DNA from: Gelidibacter pelagius
GTDB lineage: Bacteria > Bacteroidota > Bacteroidia > Flavobacteriales > Flavobacteriaceae
Assembly (NCBI RefSeq): GCF_017581925.1
Contig: NZ_JAGEVG010000005.1
Span: forward strand, 62,001-126,000
Direction of reading: 5' to 3'
DNA length: 64,000 nucleotides
The translations under genes were made by a program, and so were the position numbers. Positions 36,701-44,464 of the stretch are shown here, piece after piece. Position 1 is the first letter of the stretch. Every line of letters starts with the position of its first letter. A model generated the notes under the pieces. That model made no database searches and had not been told where the DNA came from. It saw only the letters and a program-made list of their open reading frames with translations.

Positions 36701-36872
36701 TACCATCAAAATCGGTAGAAGCACCTTTTGAGGTATTCTTAACAATGACGTTTACTCCAATAAGAGGTTGGCCGCTTTCTAAATCCTTTACAGTCCCTTT
36801 AACATTAATAGTTTGACTAAATGCTAAGGTTGTAGATAGGAGAATTAAAAATGAGAGAAATTTTGTTATCAT
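33726..36872 (-). CDS. SusC/RagA TonB-linked outer-membrane transporter (laminarin-type PUL)
   Basis: A full-length 1048-residue SusC: signal peptide (ending AFSQ), CarboxypepD-like domain (about 22-105), plug with DEIVVIGYGTQKV, and a barrel with an N-terminal TonB-linked segment RGIPSFSGTDPVVIIDGVPQ. It ends in Phe (LIGLDLKF). It imports beta-glucan oligosaccharides together with the SusD lid. It is the first gene of the PUL operon; the 237-base upstream spacer separates it from the divergently ordered sensor gene on the same strand. No good TAnnTTTG match was found there; TAAGTTTA at 36900-36893 is the nearest. Confidence 0.95.
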   Translation of the reverse strand: MITKFLSFLILLSTTLAFSQTINVKGTVKDLESGQPLIGVNVIVKNTSKGASTDFDGNFSIDAVGINSILVFSYVGYQNQEVTVVNDQPMTIILREDAQALDEIVVIGYGTQKVTDVSGAISTVKSETIEQLKPLRVEEALQGNASGVAVIQGGAPGSKPTVLVRGIPSFSGTDPVVIIDGVPQSLDDLNSINSADIQSINILKDAATTAIYGVKGGNGVIVVTTKSGRNNEKTEFSFNAYTGFQSVDRKIGLLNASEYATIINEGSVVSGGNLIFPDISTLGRGTDWQDEIFKDAQITSYNLSARGGSEKVGYFLSTGYLSQGGIVGGIDKSNFNRLNVTANIDFQLTSKLKFIVNTSYANIKSQTIAENSFNSILGNAINFDPTVSPYNTDPNDFATHGYSNLLLSEIFNPVQRLEDTYNRNNGDKLYGKFELQYDILDNLKITSRLGYTKWDHTSKSFSPLAYYGPNNVSSDYNPDGTVKTQEVPNDDGTTTIVPSFHNSVTERKNANFNYTLETFANYEFTLKDSHNFDFVLGISRSKSTGNEMGATRQDVRDNSWAWADIEAATGVNTKLNTNAYTGYSRHYLERRNLSYFSRINYDYESKYLASFSARRDGSIAFGKGNKFANFYAGSLGWVITNEDFFNYDAINFLKLRGSYGTVGNENVDPQYVSITIGGPSYNSTANSNGYTFGTEFVSGATVNSFDNPFLRWEEQTQYNIGFDATLFNNVSLTVDYFNKSVEGLLFTEAPPLYAGTSEPVKSNIGSTESKGIDLTIGYRNSGHKDFKFNTSVNFTTSRNLVTDTNNDGTAFEPGGSYFNGQSQFATRFEKGFTPGYFYGYKTNGLFQNQAEIDAHATQAGAQLGDIRFVDTNNDGIINDEDKTKIGDPFPKFNIGWNLGFDYKNFDLNMFTYASVGNDIFRAYERNAQFTNKDRSILNRWTGEGTTNDAKNPRYTFADTNSNIRPSDRYVEDGSFIKIKSLILGYTIPESLNAGFSQVRIYAQAKNLLTLTKYQGFDPEISGGILDTGIDRGAYPQARTFLIGLDLKF

Positions 36873-37109
36873 AGTTTAAAACTTTATGGTATAAACTTAG
36901 ACAATTCGATTATTAATAAAATAAAAGTCACCACAACAATGAGTATACATGACATAAAATCATCATTTTATTTATCATATATGCAAAAGAATCCCCACAG
37001 ACCCGCTAATTTAGCAGTTTTCAAAATTTAGTACGAAAACGTAATAGATGTGGCAAAAACCAGGTCATGTTGTGGTAATGTATGGGTGAATTATTGAGAT
37101 GTAGTAGGC

Positions 37110-39914
37110 CTACAGTTCTAAGATGTAATTTGTTAAGCTCGTTTCATGGGGTAAATCCATCTTTTTACGTAATCTATACCTTTTCACCTCTACGCTTCTA
37201 TGAGAAATATTTAATAATGGCGCTATTTCCTTAGAAGAAAGGTTAAGTCTTAGATAGGCACATAGTTTAAGATCGTCTGGGGTTAATTTAGGGTGTTTGT
37301 TCTTTACCTTTTTAAAGAAATCTTTATCTGCATTGTTGAACGCTTCTTGGAAGAACTTCCAATCGTCTGTAGTATTTATATTCTTGTCAATAATCTTGAT
37401 GACTGGTTTAACACTTTTTTGATTGTCGGTGTTTTTTAGTTCTTCCTTGATTTGATTCAAGAACTCATTCTTTTTAATAAGACTCATTGTAGAGATAGCC
37501 AGCTCCCTACTTTTATTCTCTATATCCTGGTGTAGTTTTTCGTTTTTGAGTTGCATCAATTGTTGTTCTATCTCAAGTTCCTTTAATTCCAAGTCGCGTT
37601 TATTTTTCAACATCAACTTTTCTTTTTGCTTTCTATAATAGCGTTTATACAAATAATGGATCATAACACCCAAAGTGAGGACAGTTAATAAATAGAGAAC
37701 AACCATTAAGTTTGAAAGATACCAGGGTTTGGCAATTTCAAATTGATAAACCGCTTCATTATTAGATAGGTTATTTCCCACCTTTGAACGCACCTTAAAA
37801 GAATATTGACCATAAGGCAGATTTTTAAAAAGTACCGAAGACTCTGGAGACCATGAACTCCATTCGTCATAATACCCAATGAGTTTATACTGATATTCTA
37901 CTTGCAAATACTTATAATATTCCGCAACGCTATAGGTAAATTGCAGGTTGTTTTCATTATTACCAAAATTGGAGGATTTAGAAATGTCTACAGAAAATGC
38001 TTCGCCATTGATGGCATAATTAGATATGGAGTTGATGGCAATATCGTAGGATTTGAGGTCTATTTTATTAATGTCTATAATCATATAACCTGAAGACGTA
38101 CCAAAAAGGTAGTTGCCCTCTGACAGAAAAGAAATCGTTTCATAACCTGTCATGTCCTTCCTGAGAGATTTTGGGAGAGGAATTCTCGATATAATAGGTT
38201 TCTCACTAAATTTTCCGGGAGATACATAGGAAATATTCTTATCAGAAAAACTCCATAGCCTATCATGTTGTGTATCTGGAATCAATTTGCCGGAGATATA
38301 TTCTCCTAATGGAAAGATACTACTCAACAAACTATCTTTCTCAAATTGCTTCTTCTGTTTATCGTAGACAAATACTCCCTTTTCATAGGCATATAAGATC
38401 TTATCCAAATAGGTCACCAAACTTGAACCGAAGCCTTTCTCAACAGAGGCATCTTTTACCACAGATTGTACTTTAGTCCAATCCTCATTCGTTATAATTT
38501 CAAAAACCCCCTTGTATTCATGGCTTACTAAAAATGTGAGAGAGTCTACGATGGCGAAATGCTTGGATGCAATATTGAAACCTTCCAATTTATTCTTATA
38601 TGACCATTGTCCGTTTTGCCGATGTAGAAAATGTAGACCACTATAATTCCCCTGAATAACAAGGTTTTCATTATCGAGAAAGGGCTGTAAATCCCAGGTC
38701 CCTGGAATGGATGCTATCAATTGGGCCTGATCACCTTTGATTACAAAAGTTCCTAAATTATGACCACAAAAGAGCGTATCTCCTATTTCTTTTAAACTCC
38801 ATACCTGTCCTTTTGTGCCTTCAATAAATTTAAAGCGATCTTTTGAAGCAATCGCTTTATAAAAAAGTCCTTGATTGGTACCTAAGTATAAATTTCCGTC
38901 AAAGAGTGTAGACGTATAAACCGTACCCAAATCGCCATTTTTATCATTGTAGATGCTTAATGCCGATTTTATGTTGATGATGTTAATTCCATTGTCCAGA
39001 GCCAGCCAAATATTGTTGTTGTTGTCCTCAAACAGTCCCAATACCGTATTGTTCGAAAGTCCATCTGCCTGATCAATCGTATAAGAGATCTCCCCGGAGT
39101 TAGTTAAGTAAACCATCCCATTGGAAATTGTTCCCAATATAAAGTCACCGTTTTTAAGCATAATACTATTGTACACGCTCAAGCTGTCAATCATTTTTTT
39201 GGCTGGTATATCCCAATCAAAGAGACGCCCATCTTTCCATTTGTAAAATCCCTGCTCTTGCGTTTCAATCAACAATTCGCCATTATGATTAAACATATTG
39301 ACCATGATATTTGTTAAAAAGATTGCATTGTCAATCAATAAGACCGGTTGACCACTTTCAATTTTATAAATCCCTTCTCCAAAAACTTGATAATAGACGG
39401 TATCATCTACTCTGAAAATTTTGGTAATAGTACTTTGAGTATCAATTATTTTATAACTGCGATTTTCTAAATCATAAATATATATTCTATTTAAGGACTG
39501 AAAAAGGACATAGTGATCCATGGACAGAATATTCCAAAACTGCTCATCTTCAATAAGCGGTATTTCCAACTCGTCAGAAATTGAGGTATAGTCTAAGCTA
39601 CCAAATACATTACGTTTCCAATAGCCGAAGTTCATATAACACCCTGTGAAGATCAGGTCGTCGATTACGTTTACCGACCGCATGATGGATTGGTTTGGGG
39701 TAGGATACAATTGCCATTCAGCCCCGTTGAATTCAAGGAGTCCTTTGTTATTTGCTACATAAATATAGTGTTCATCCGATTGGGAAATACTCCAATTTTG
39801 ATTTTCAGCACCATATTGCTGTGCCTGATATGTCGTAATGGGAGGCAACTCTTGTGCTATCAACATTGTTGAAAACAAGAGTAGCATATACAAAGTCAAG
39901 GTTTTAATTTTCAA
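37110..39914 (-). CDS. Kinase-less membrane sensor-regulator: beta-propeller, Y_Y_Y, LuxR-like HTH
   Basis: A 934-residue protein. It has a signal peptide, a large two-component-type beta-propeller region (about 25-640), a Y_Y_Y domain (about 660-728), one membrane helix (about 734-754), a long coiled coil (about 760-830), and a C-terminal LuxR-like helix-turn-helix (874-934; NLSSKEIAPLLNISHRSVEV). No histidine kinase or receiver domain is present, unlike hybrid two-component PUL regulators. The sensor domain would be periplasmic and the HTH cytoplasmic. It lies directly upstream of susC of the laminarin-type PUL and may activate it on sensing an oligosaccharide. Confidence 0.88.
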   Translation of the reverse strand: MKIKTLTLYMLLLFSTMLIAQELPPITTYQAQQYGAENQNWSISQSDEHYIYVANNKGLLEFNGAEWQLYPTPNQSIMRSVNVIDDLIFTGCYMNFGYWKRNVFGSLDYTSISDELEIPLIEDEQFWNILSMDHYVLFQSLNRIYIYDLENRSYKIIDTQSTITKIFRVDDTVYYQVFGEGIYKIESGQPVLLIDNAIFLTNIMVNMFNHNGELLIETQEQGFYKWKDGRLFDWDIPAKKMIDSLSVYNSIMLKNGDFILGTISNGMVYLTNSGEISYTIDQADGLSNNTVLGLFEDNNNNIWLALDNGINIINIKSALSIYNDKNGDLGTVYTSTLFDGNLYLGTNQGLFYKAIASKDRFKFIEGTKGQVWSLKEIGDTLFCGHNLGTFVIKGDQAQLIASIPGTWDLQPFLDNENLVIQGNYSGLHFLHRQNGQWSYKNKLEGFNIASKHFAIVDSLTFLVSHEYKGVFEIITNEDWTKVQSVVKDASVEKGFGSSLVTYLDKILYAYEKGVFVYDKQKKQFEKDSLLSSIFPLGEYISGKLIPDTQHDRLWSFSDKNISYVSPGKFSEKPIISRIPLPKSLRKDMTGYETISFLSEGNYLFGTSSGYMIIDINKIDLKSYDIAINSISNYAINGEAFSVDISKSSNFGNNENNLQFTYSVAEYYKYLQVEYQYKLIGYYDEWSSWSPESSVLFKNLPYGQYSFKVRSKVGNNLSNNEAVYQFEIAKPWYLSNLMVVLYLLTVLTLGVMIHYLYKRYYRKQKEKLMLKNKRDLELKELEIEQQLMQLKNEKLHQDIENKSRELAISTMSLIKKNEFLNQIKEELKNTDNQKSVKPVIKIIDKNINTTDDWKFFQEAFNNADKDFFKKVKNKHPKLTPDDLKLCAYLRLNLSSKEIAPLLNISHRSVEVKRYRLRKKMDLPHETSLTNYILEL

Positions 39915-40040
39915 AATTGAAGTTTTCCAGGGTGTATTTTACAATATAAGTTGAAATTACAAATTCCAGACTATAAAGCAAAAGTTTAAGGTCCTACAGT
40001 GGAATGACAGACGTTCATATATAATATAATGCACTCCTTA

Positions 40041-41897
40041 TTATTCTATAAAAATAATCTCACTTCGCTCAGAAATCCCATTTTCATTGAAGGTTTCTAC
40101 TTGTAAATAATACGATTGGTCTGTGGTCAAGGCGCGCAATTCATAATCAGGATGGTCGTACATCATAGCATTAAGATTAAGTTTATCTTTTTCAATGCCC
40201 CAATAAATCACATATCCCGTGGCATCTTCAACAGCATCCCAAGTTAAATTGGCATTACGTCTATCCTTTTGTCTGGTCACTTTAAAATTGGAAGGTGTTT
40301 GAGGTTTGGCTTCTTTCCCTTTTCCGAAAATCCGTAACTCGGATATTGCCAAATACTTATTGGTGCAGAACACGTGGTTATAACGGATATAACGAGCCTC
40401 AACCGAATTTTTAAGTTCGATATAGGCATGTGGGATATCCTTTGTGTTTTTTGAATAATCCACAACGACTTCCCAATTTTGTCCATCCAAAGAAGATTCG
40501 ATGACGAATTGCTGTTTGATATCGTCTGGTCTTCCAAAAATCACACTGTTAAAATCCTGAAAATTAATTTGGAGAGCGCTCACATCCATCGGTTTTAATA
40601 AATCCATCTCAATATAAATGGAATCATTGTTGCTTTCTGAAACCCAATAACTTCGGATCTCTTCATCATTGATCCTGTTGATATTGAAATCCTTAATTTG
40701 TTCCTGCATATAACCATCTTCACTTTCATCGACCACATTGATTTCCTTTTCTACCAAAGGTGAATTAGTCTTGACGGGTTTTTTATAGGACAATAACATC
40801 CAGCCTGTAAAACGTTCTTTATGGTTTTGCACCTTTGTATCAGGAAGGTAGTGCGGGTAATCGCCATAAGCGGTATTGACATACATTTGGCCATTCTCTT
40901 CAAATCCTGCCGGGTACATTCCCAAACGTCTTTCAAATTTAAAATTCACGGAGATGGCCATGGTTGAATAATGCCAAAAATTGCCATTGTTGTCTTTGAC
41001 CGTGCTACCGTGACCCGAGCCTTTCAAAAAACCGCCCGGTTTATATGAAATAGGATTATAGGGCGCATATTCAAAAGGTCCAAGCGGATTTTTACTGGTA
41101 TAGACTCCATCGGCATAAACGTTCCATTGCGTTCCAGGTGCGCCGTATTCGAGATAATAGGTGCCGTTATGTTTTACCATCCACGGTCCTTCAATAAAGG
41201 GTTTTAAATCAGATCTATGATCCTGTCCAAAACGCTCCCATCCATGTTTCTCTGGATTGAGATTGAACAAATCAATTTGTTCCCCCAATGGAATATAATA
41301 GTTTTCAGGATCTAACTCAATGCCTCTAATCGGCCATTTGTTGGAGGATTCTTCATACAGATATACCTTTCCATCATCATCCACAAAAAGATCAGGATCT
41401 TGGGTACCGTGTGGCATATTGATTACTGCGTAATTGGTTTTCCAATCGCCCAGTTCAGGATTGTCAGTTTCAATAACTGCACCTCTACCAGATGGATCTC
41501 CCAATACGATCACCTTACCATCCCTGACTGCAGCGGCCGGTGCATTGGAGCCATTGAAATACCAACTTTGGGGTTTTATAAATTTCCAATTGCTCATATC
41601 GTCAGAAGCCCAATAGCCATGGGAACGTGTAACGAACATATAAAAACGTCCTTTGAAATTCACAACGGCAGGATCCGCTCCAGAACGATAGGATACATTA
41701 TTTCTCGCACGATAATGCGACATATAGGAATAGTCAATATCTATAGGATTACAATAAGTCGTGAAATTATTTTTCGAGTTTTCGACTGTATTCTCGGTCT
41801 GAGTTTGCTCCTTAGTCGTTTTATCATCTGGGCTTTCCTTACAAGCCGTTAGAGCGACCATCGAAAAGCATATACTGAATGTTTTAAATATATTCAT
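40041..41897 (-). CDS. GH43-like lipoprotein with F5/8-type C and fibronectin-III domains
   Basis: A 618-residue lipoprotein (lipobox C19, MVALTAC). The five-bladed propeller (about 50-370) shows the GH43-clan acidic triad candidates: GADPAVV, TQDPDLFVDDDG and FIEGPWMVKH. It is followed by a discoidin-like F5/8-type C domain (about 410-530; ARYIRYN) and a fibronectin-III domain (about 535-618). Such enzymes remove arabinose, xylose, galactose or related residues; the exact activity cannot be read here. It is the last gene of the long second PUL, 12 bases after the sulfatase, and 126 bases before the sensor gene. Confidence 0.78.
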   Translation of the reverse strand: MNIFKTFSICFSMVALTACKESPDDKTTKEQTQTENTVENSKNNFTTYCNPIDIDYSYMSHYRARNNVSYRSGADPAVVNFKGRFYMFVTRSHGYWASDDMSNWKFIKPQSWYFNGSNAPAAAVRDGKVIVLGDPSGRGAVIETDNPELGDWKTNYAVINMPHGTQDPDLFVDDDGKVYLYEESSNKWPIRGIELDPENYYIPLGEQIDLFNLNPEKHGWERFGQDHRSDLKPFIEGPWMVKHNGTYYLEYGAPGTQWNVYADGVYTSKNPLGPFEYAPYNPISYKPGGFLKGSGHGSTVKDNNGNFWHYSTMAISVNFKFERRLGMYPAGFEENGQMYVNTAYGDYPHYLPDTKVQNHKERFTGWMLLSYKKPVKTNSPLVEKEINVVDESEDGYMQEQIKDFNINRINDEEIRSYWVSESNNDSIYIEMDLLKPMDVSALQINFQDFNSVIFGRPDDIKQQFVIESSLDGQNWEVVVDYSKNTKDIPHAYIELKNSVEARYIRYNHVFCTNKYLAISELRIFGKGKEAKPQTPSNFKVTRQKDRRNANLTWDAVEDATGYVIYWGIEKDKLNLNAMMYDHPDYELRALTTDQSYYLQVETFNENGISERSEIIFIE

Positions 41898-41909
41898 GAT
41901 TTATAGATT

Positions 41910-43577
41910 TTAGTGTTTGTAAGCTTCCATAGGTTGCCCTCTCAAACGTTCAAAGTTTTTATAACTGCGTCGGATAGCTTCCGGACTTGCTTTTTCAAAT
42001 TCTTTATCCGTTACCAAATATTTCTCTTGTAAGGTCCCAAGTTTTAAGCGTAACTCCTTTTCGATATCATCATAAGATTCATCATCAATGAGATTGTTCA
42101 TCTCTTTAGGATCCGTCTTCAAATCATAGAGTTCCCACTGATCGATATCATCATATACATGAATTAATTTGTAGCGTTTGGTACGCACCCCATACATTTT
42201 TTTGACCATGTGGAATGCCGGAAAATCGTAATAATGATAATAAATGGCATCTCTAAAATCGTCATCATTGGCCTTTTTTGTCACTAAAGGTCTCAAGGAT
42301 TTTCCTTGCATATCGGCTGGAATCTCTGCTTGGGCAAAATCTAAAAAGGTTTCGGCAAAATCGAGGTTTTGGGTCAAGGCGGTAACTTTGGTGCCTGGTT
42401 TGATGACTGCCGGATATCTCATGACCATAGGCATTGCCAATGATTCTTCATACATAAAACGCTTATCAAACCAGCCTTTTTCACCTAAATAAAAACCTTG
42501 ATCTGTGGTGTAAATAATGATGGTATTTTTCTCCAATCCGTTGGCTTTTAAATAGTCTAAAATTTCGCCAACACCTTCATCAACCGATGCAATGGTTGCT
42601 AAATAATCCTGCAAGTAGCGTTGTGCTTTCCATAGTGCCAGTTCTTCGTCATTATAATTGGCATCATGCATGGCATCATTTTTTGGTCCATAAGCATGAT
42701 CCCAAGCGGCACGTTGCGCTGTGGTCATTCTGTCAAAATCTGTTTTCCATGGATTGTGCGCCAATTCATTACTTCCTTTTGCCACGGTCATTTTCAAGTC
42801 GTGACCTTCATACATGTCTCTATAAATGGTTTGGTATTGTTCTTTAGAGGCGATAGAACCTTCATGATCGGTAAAATACGTATCAGGCAACGGAAATTTG
42901 ACGTCGTCATATTTGTTCAAATGTCTCAGTGCTGGCATCCAATTGCGATGTGGTGCTTTGTGTTGTACCATAAGGAGAAAGGGTTGTTTACCATCTTTTA
43001 CTTGATCCAGATATTTTATCGCATCTTCAGTAATAATATCCGTGGCATAGCCCTCAATCCTTGTGGTATCCACCCTTTGGGTGGTTTCATTTAAAGCGAT
43101 AAAATCCGGATTGTAATAATTGCCTTGATCCGTTAAAATATTCCAATGGTCAAACCCTTGCGGATTGCCGTGCAGATGCCATTTTCCGATCAGTGCTGTA
43201 TTGTATCCTACTTCTTGCAACATCTTGGGAAAGGTGGGCTGGTCGCCATCAAATCGATTGCCATTCATTCGAAACCCATTTATGTGACTGTGTTTCCCGG
43301 TGAGGATTACAGCTCGGCTCGGGCCACAGATGGAATTGGTGCAGAAGTTATTCATAAAAATAGCACCTTCGTCCGCGATGCGGTCAATATTGGGTGTTGG
43401 CGCCAATTTGCTAATGGGATGACCATAGGCACTAATGGCTTGGGTAGCATGATCATCTGCCATAATATAGATAATGTTAGGTCTTTGTTCCGGTTGCGTT
43501 TCAACTACAACTTCCGGTTTGGTCTTACACGATAGTAAAGAGACCATTATCAACAGATACCATGCTAAATTTTTCAC
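41910..43577 (-). CDS. Sulfatase lipoprotein (formylglycine-dependent, S1 family)
   Basis: A 555-residue lipoprotein, lipobox C17 (VSLLSCK). The type I sulfatase signature is intact: SICGPSRAVILTGKHSH, with formylglycine cysteine C84 and R88. Metal-binding D41/D42 (IMADDHA) and downstream TDQGFYLGEKG are also visible. It removes sulfate esters from a carbohydrate; the subfamily cannot be told by eye. It starts with GTG at 43577, overlapping the esterase stop (GTGA), so the two are coupled. Maturation needs a formylglycine-generating enzyme (or anSME) that is not in this window. Its presence suggests a sulfated substrate. Confidence 0.93.
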   Translation of the reverse strand: MKNLAWYLLIMVSLLSCKTKPEVVVETQPEQRPNIIYIMADDHATQAISAYGHPISKLAPTPNIDRIADEGAIFMNNFCTNSICGPSRAVILTGKHSHINGFRMNGNRFDGDQPTFPKMLQEVGYNTALIGKWHLHGNPQGFDHWNILTDQGNYYNPDFIALNETTQRVDTTRIEGYATDIITEDAIKYLDQVKDGKQPFLLMVQHKAPHRNWMPALRHLNKYDDVKFPLPDTYFTDHEGSIASKEQYQTIYRDMYEGHDLKMTVAKGSNELAHNPWKTDFDRMTTAQRAAWDHAYGPKNDAMHDANYNDEELALWKAQRYLQDYLATIASVDEGVGEILDYLKANGLEKNTIIIYTTDQGFYLGEKGWFDKRFMYEESLAMPMVMRYPAVIKPGTKVTALTQNLDFAETFLDFAQAEIPADMQGKSLRPLVTKKANDDDFRDAIYYHYYDFPAFHMVKKMYGVRTKRYKLIHVYDDIDQWELYDLKTDPKEMNNLIDDESYDDIEKELRLKLGTLQEKYLVTDKEFEKASPEAIRRSYKNFERLRGQPMEAYKH

Positions 43578-44461
43578 GTTTTCTTAATTATTCTTACGGT
43601 TTGTATGATTTCTCTTTTAAAAATAGTCTTATTGAAAAAATCAAAGACTTCATCCAATTGATCAAAAGGGATGGATGACAGTTCATGTTTGCCTCCAATC
43701 ACTTTATAGAAATAATAGGGCATTTCCAATTCTACCAATCTATCTACTATGGTTGACGAGCCATCCAATATGATGTAACCTTTCTTTTCCGGTTTACAAA
43801 GATGATGTGCAGCACTCGCAAAAGGCACTAAATTATCCGCAGTGCCATGAAAAAACACCGACGGCAGGGCATTATCTTTAGACAAATAATCAGCATTGAC
43901 CATGGCTCCCGCCAAAGAAAAAACACCAGCAAATTTGATATTCTCATAGTTTTTTAAATTATCGATAAAATATTCCCGCATATACACGGCATTGAGCATC
44001 CCTTCTGCACCTGCACTACTCCCGCCTGCAATAATTTTTGTGGTGTCAGCTCCCAATACATCTTTATTCTCATAAATAAATTTTGCAGCGTCCAGAAAGT
44101 CGATCGCTGCATTCTTAAAGGTGACCAGCTTATCGGCTCTGGGACAATCGCAACCAAAACCGGTCACTTGGCCTTTTCGGGTCAATCGATAGGAAATTGA
44201 AATACCTAAATAACCTTTCTCTGCCGCCAATTCCGCTAATTTCACTTCACTAGGGTAACTCCTACTACCGCCAACAAATCCGCCCCCATGCATCCACAAC
44301 AATACTGGAACAGAATCATTTTTTTTCATTTTTTTGGGCGTATAAACATCCATTTTTAAGGTGTCCAATCCTTTAATCGCATAGGTATAAGTAGTAACAT
44401 TTGCTTGGGAAAAACTCAAACTGAAACTACATAGGAATAGAACTAAAGTTATTTTTTTCAT
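43574..44461 (-). CDS. Alpha/beta-hydrolase esterase (carboxylesterase/BD-FAE-like)
   Basis: A 295-residue secreted enzyme with a signal peptide (ending SLSFSQA). It has the oxyanion motif WMHGGGFVGGS, nucleophile elbow GSSAG with S149, an acid in HGTADNLVPF, and a catalytic His in GGKHEL. The HGG motif is typical of carbohydrate esterases and lipases of the HSL/BD-FAE type. It probably removes acetyl or aroyl groups from a glycan. It lies three bases after the GH2 gene and overlaps the sulfatase start by four. Substrate is inferred from context only. Confidence 0.85.
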   Translation of the reverse strand: MKKITLVLFLCSFSLSFSQANVTTYTYAIKGLDTLKMDVYTPKKMKKNDSVPVLLWMHGGGFVGGSRSYPSEVKLAELAAEKGYLGISISYRLTRKGQVTGFGCDCPRADKLVTFKNAAIDFLDAAKFIYENKDVLGADTTKIIAGGSSAGAEGMLNAVYMREYFIDNLKNYENIKFAGVFSLAGAMVNADYLSKDNALPSVFFHGTADNLVPFASAAHHLCKPEKKGYIILDGSSTIVDRLVELEMPYYFYKVIGGKHELSSIPFDQLDEVFDFFNKTIFKREIIQTVRIIKKT

Positions 44462-44464
44462 TTG

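Noticed and set aside
36873-37109. Clear promoter of the laminarin-type susC
   Set aside because: No TAnnTTTG match was found on the minus strand; TAAGTTTA at 36900-36893 is only near-consensus and lacks a -33 element, so no feature was called.
41400-41852. 150-codon open frame antisense to the GH43-like gene
   Set aside because: Cys/Ile-rich, no domain, lies wholly inside a strong gene; typical shadow of codon bias on the other strand.
42666-43094. 142-codon open frame antisense to the sulfatase gene
   Set aside because: Shadow of the sulfatase; no recognisable domain or start signal.
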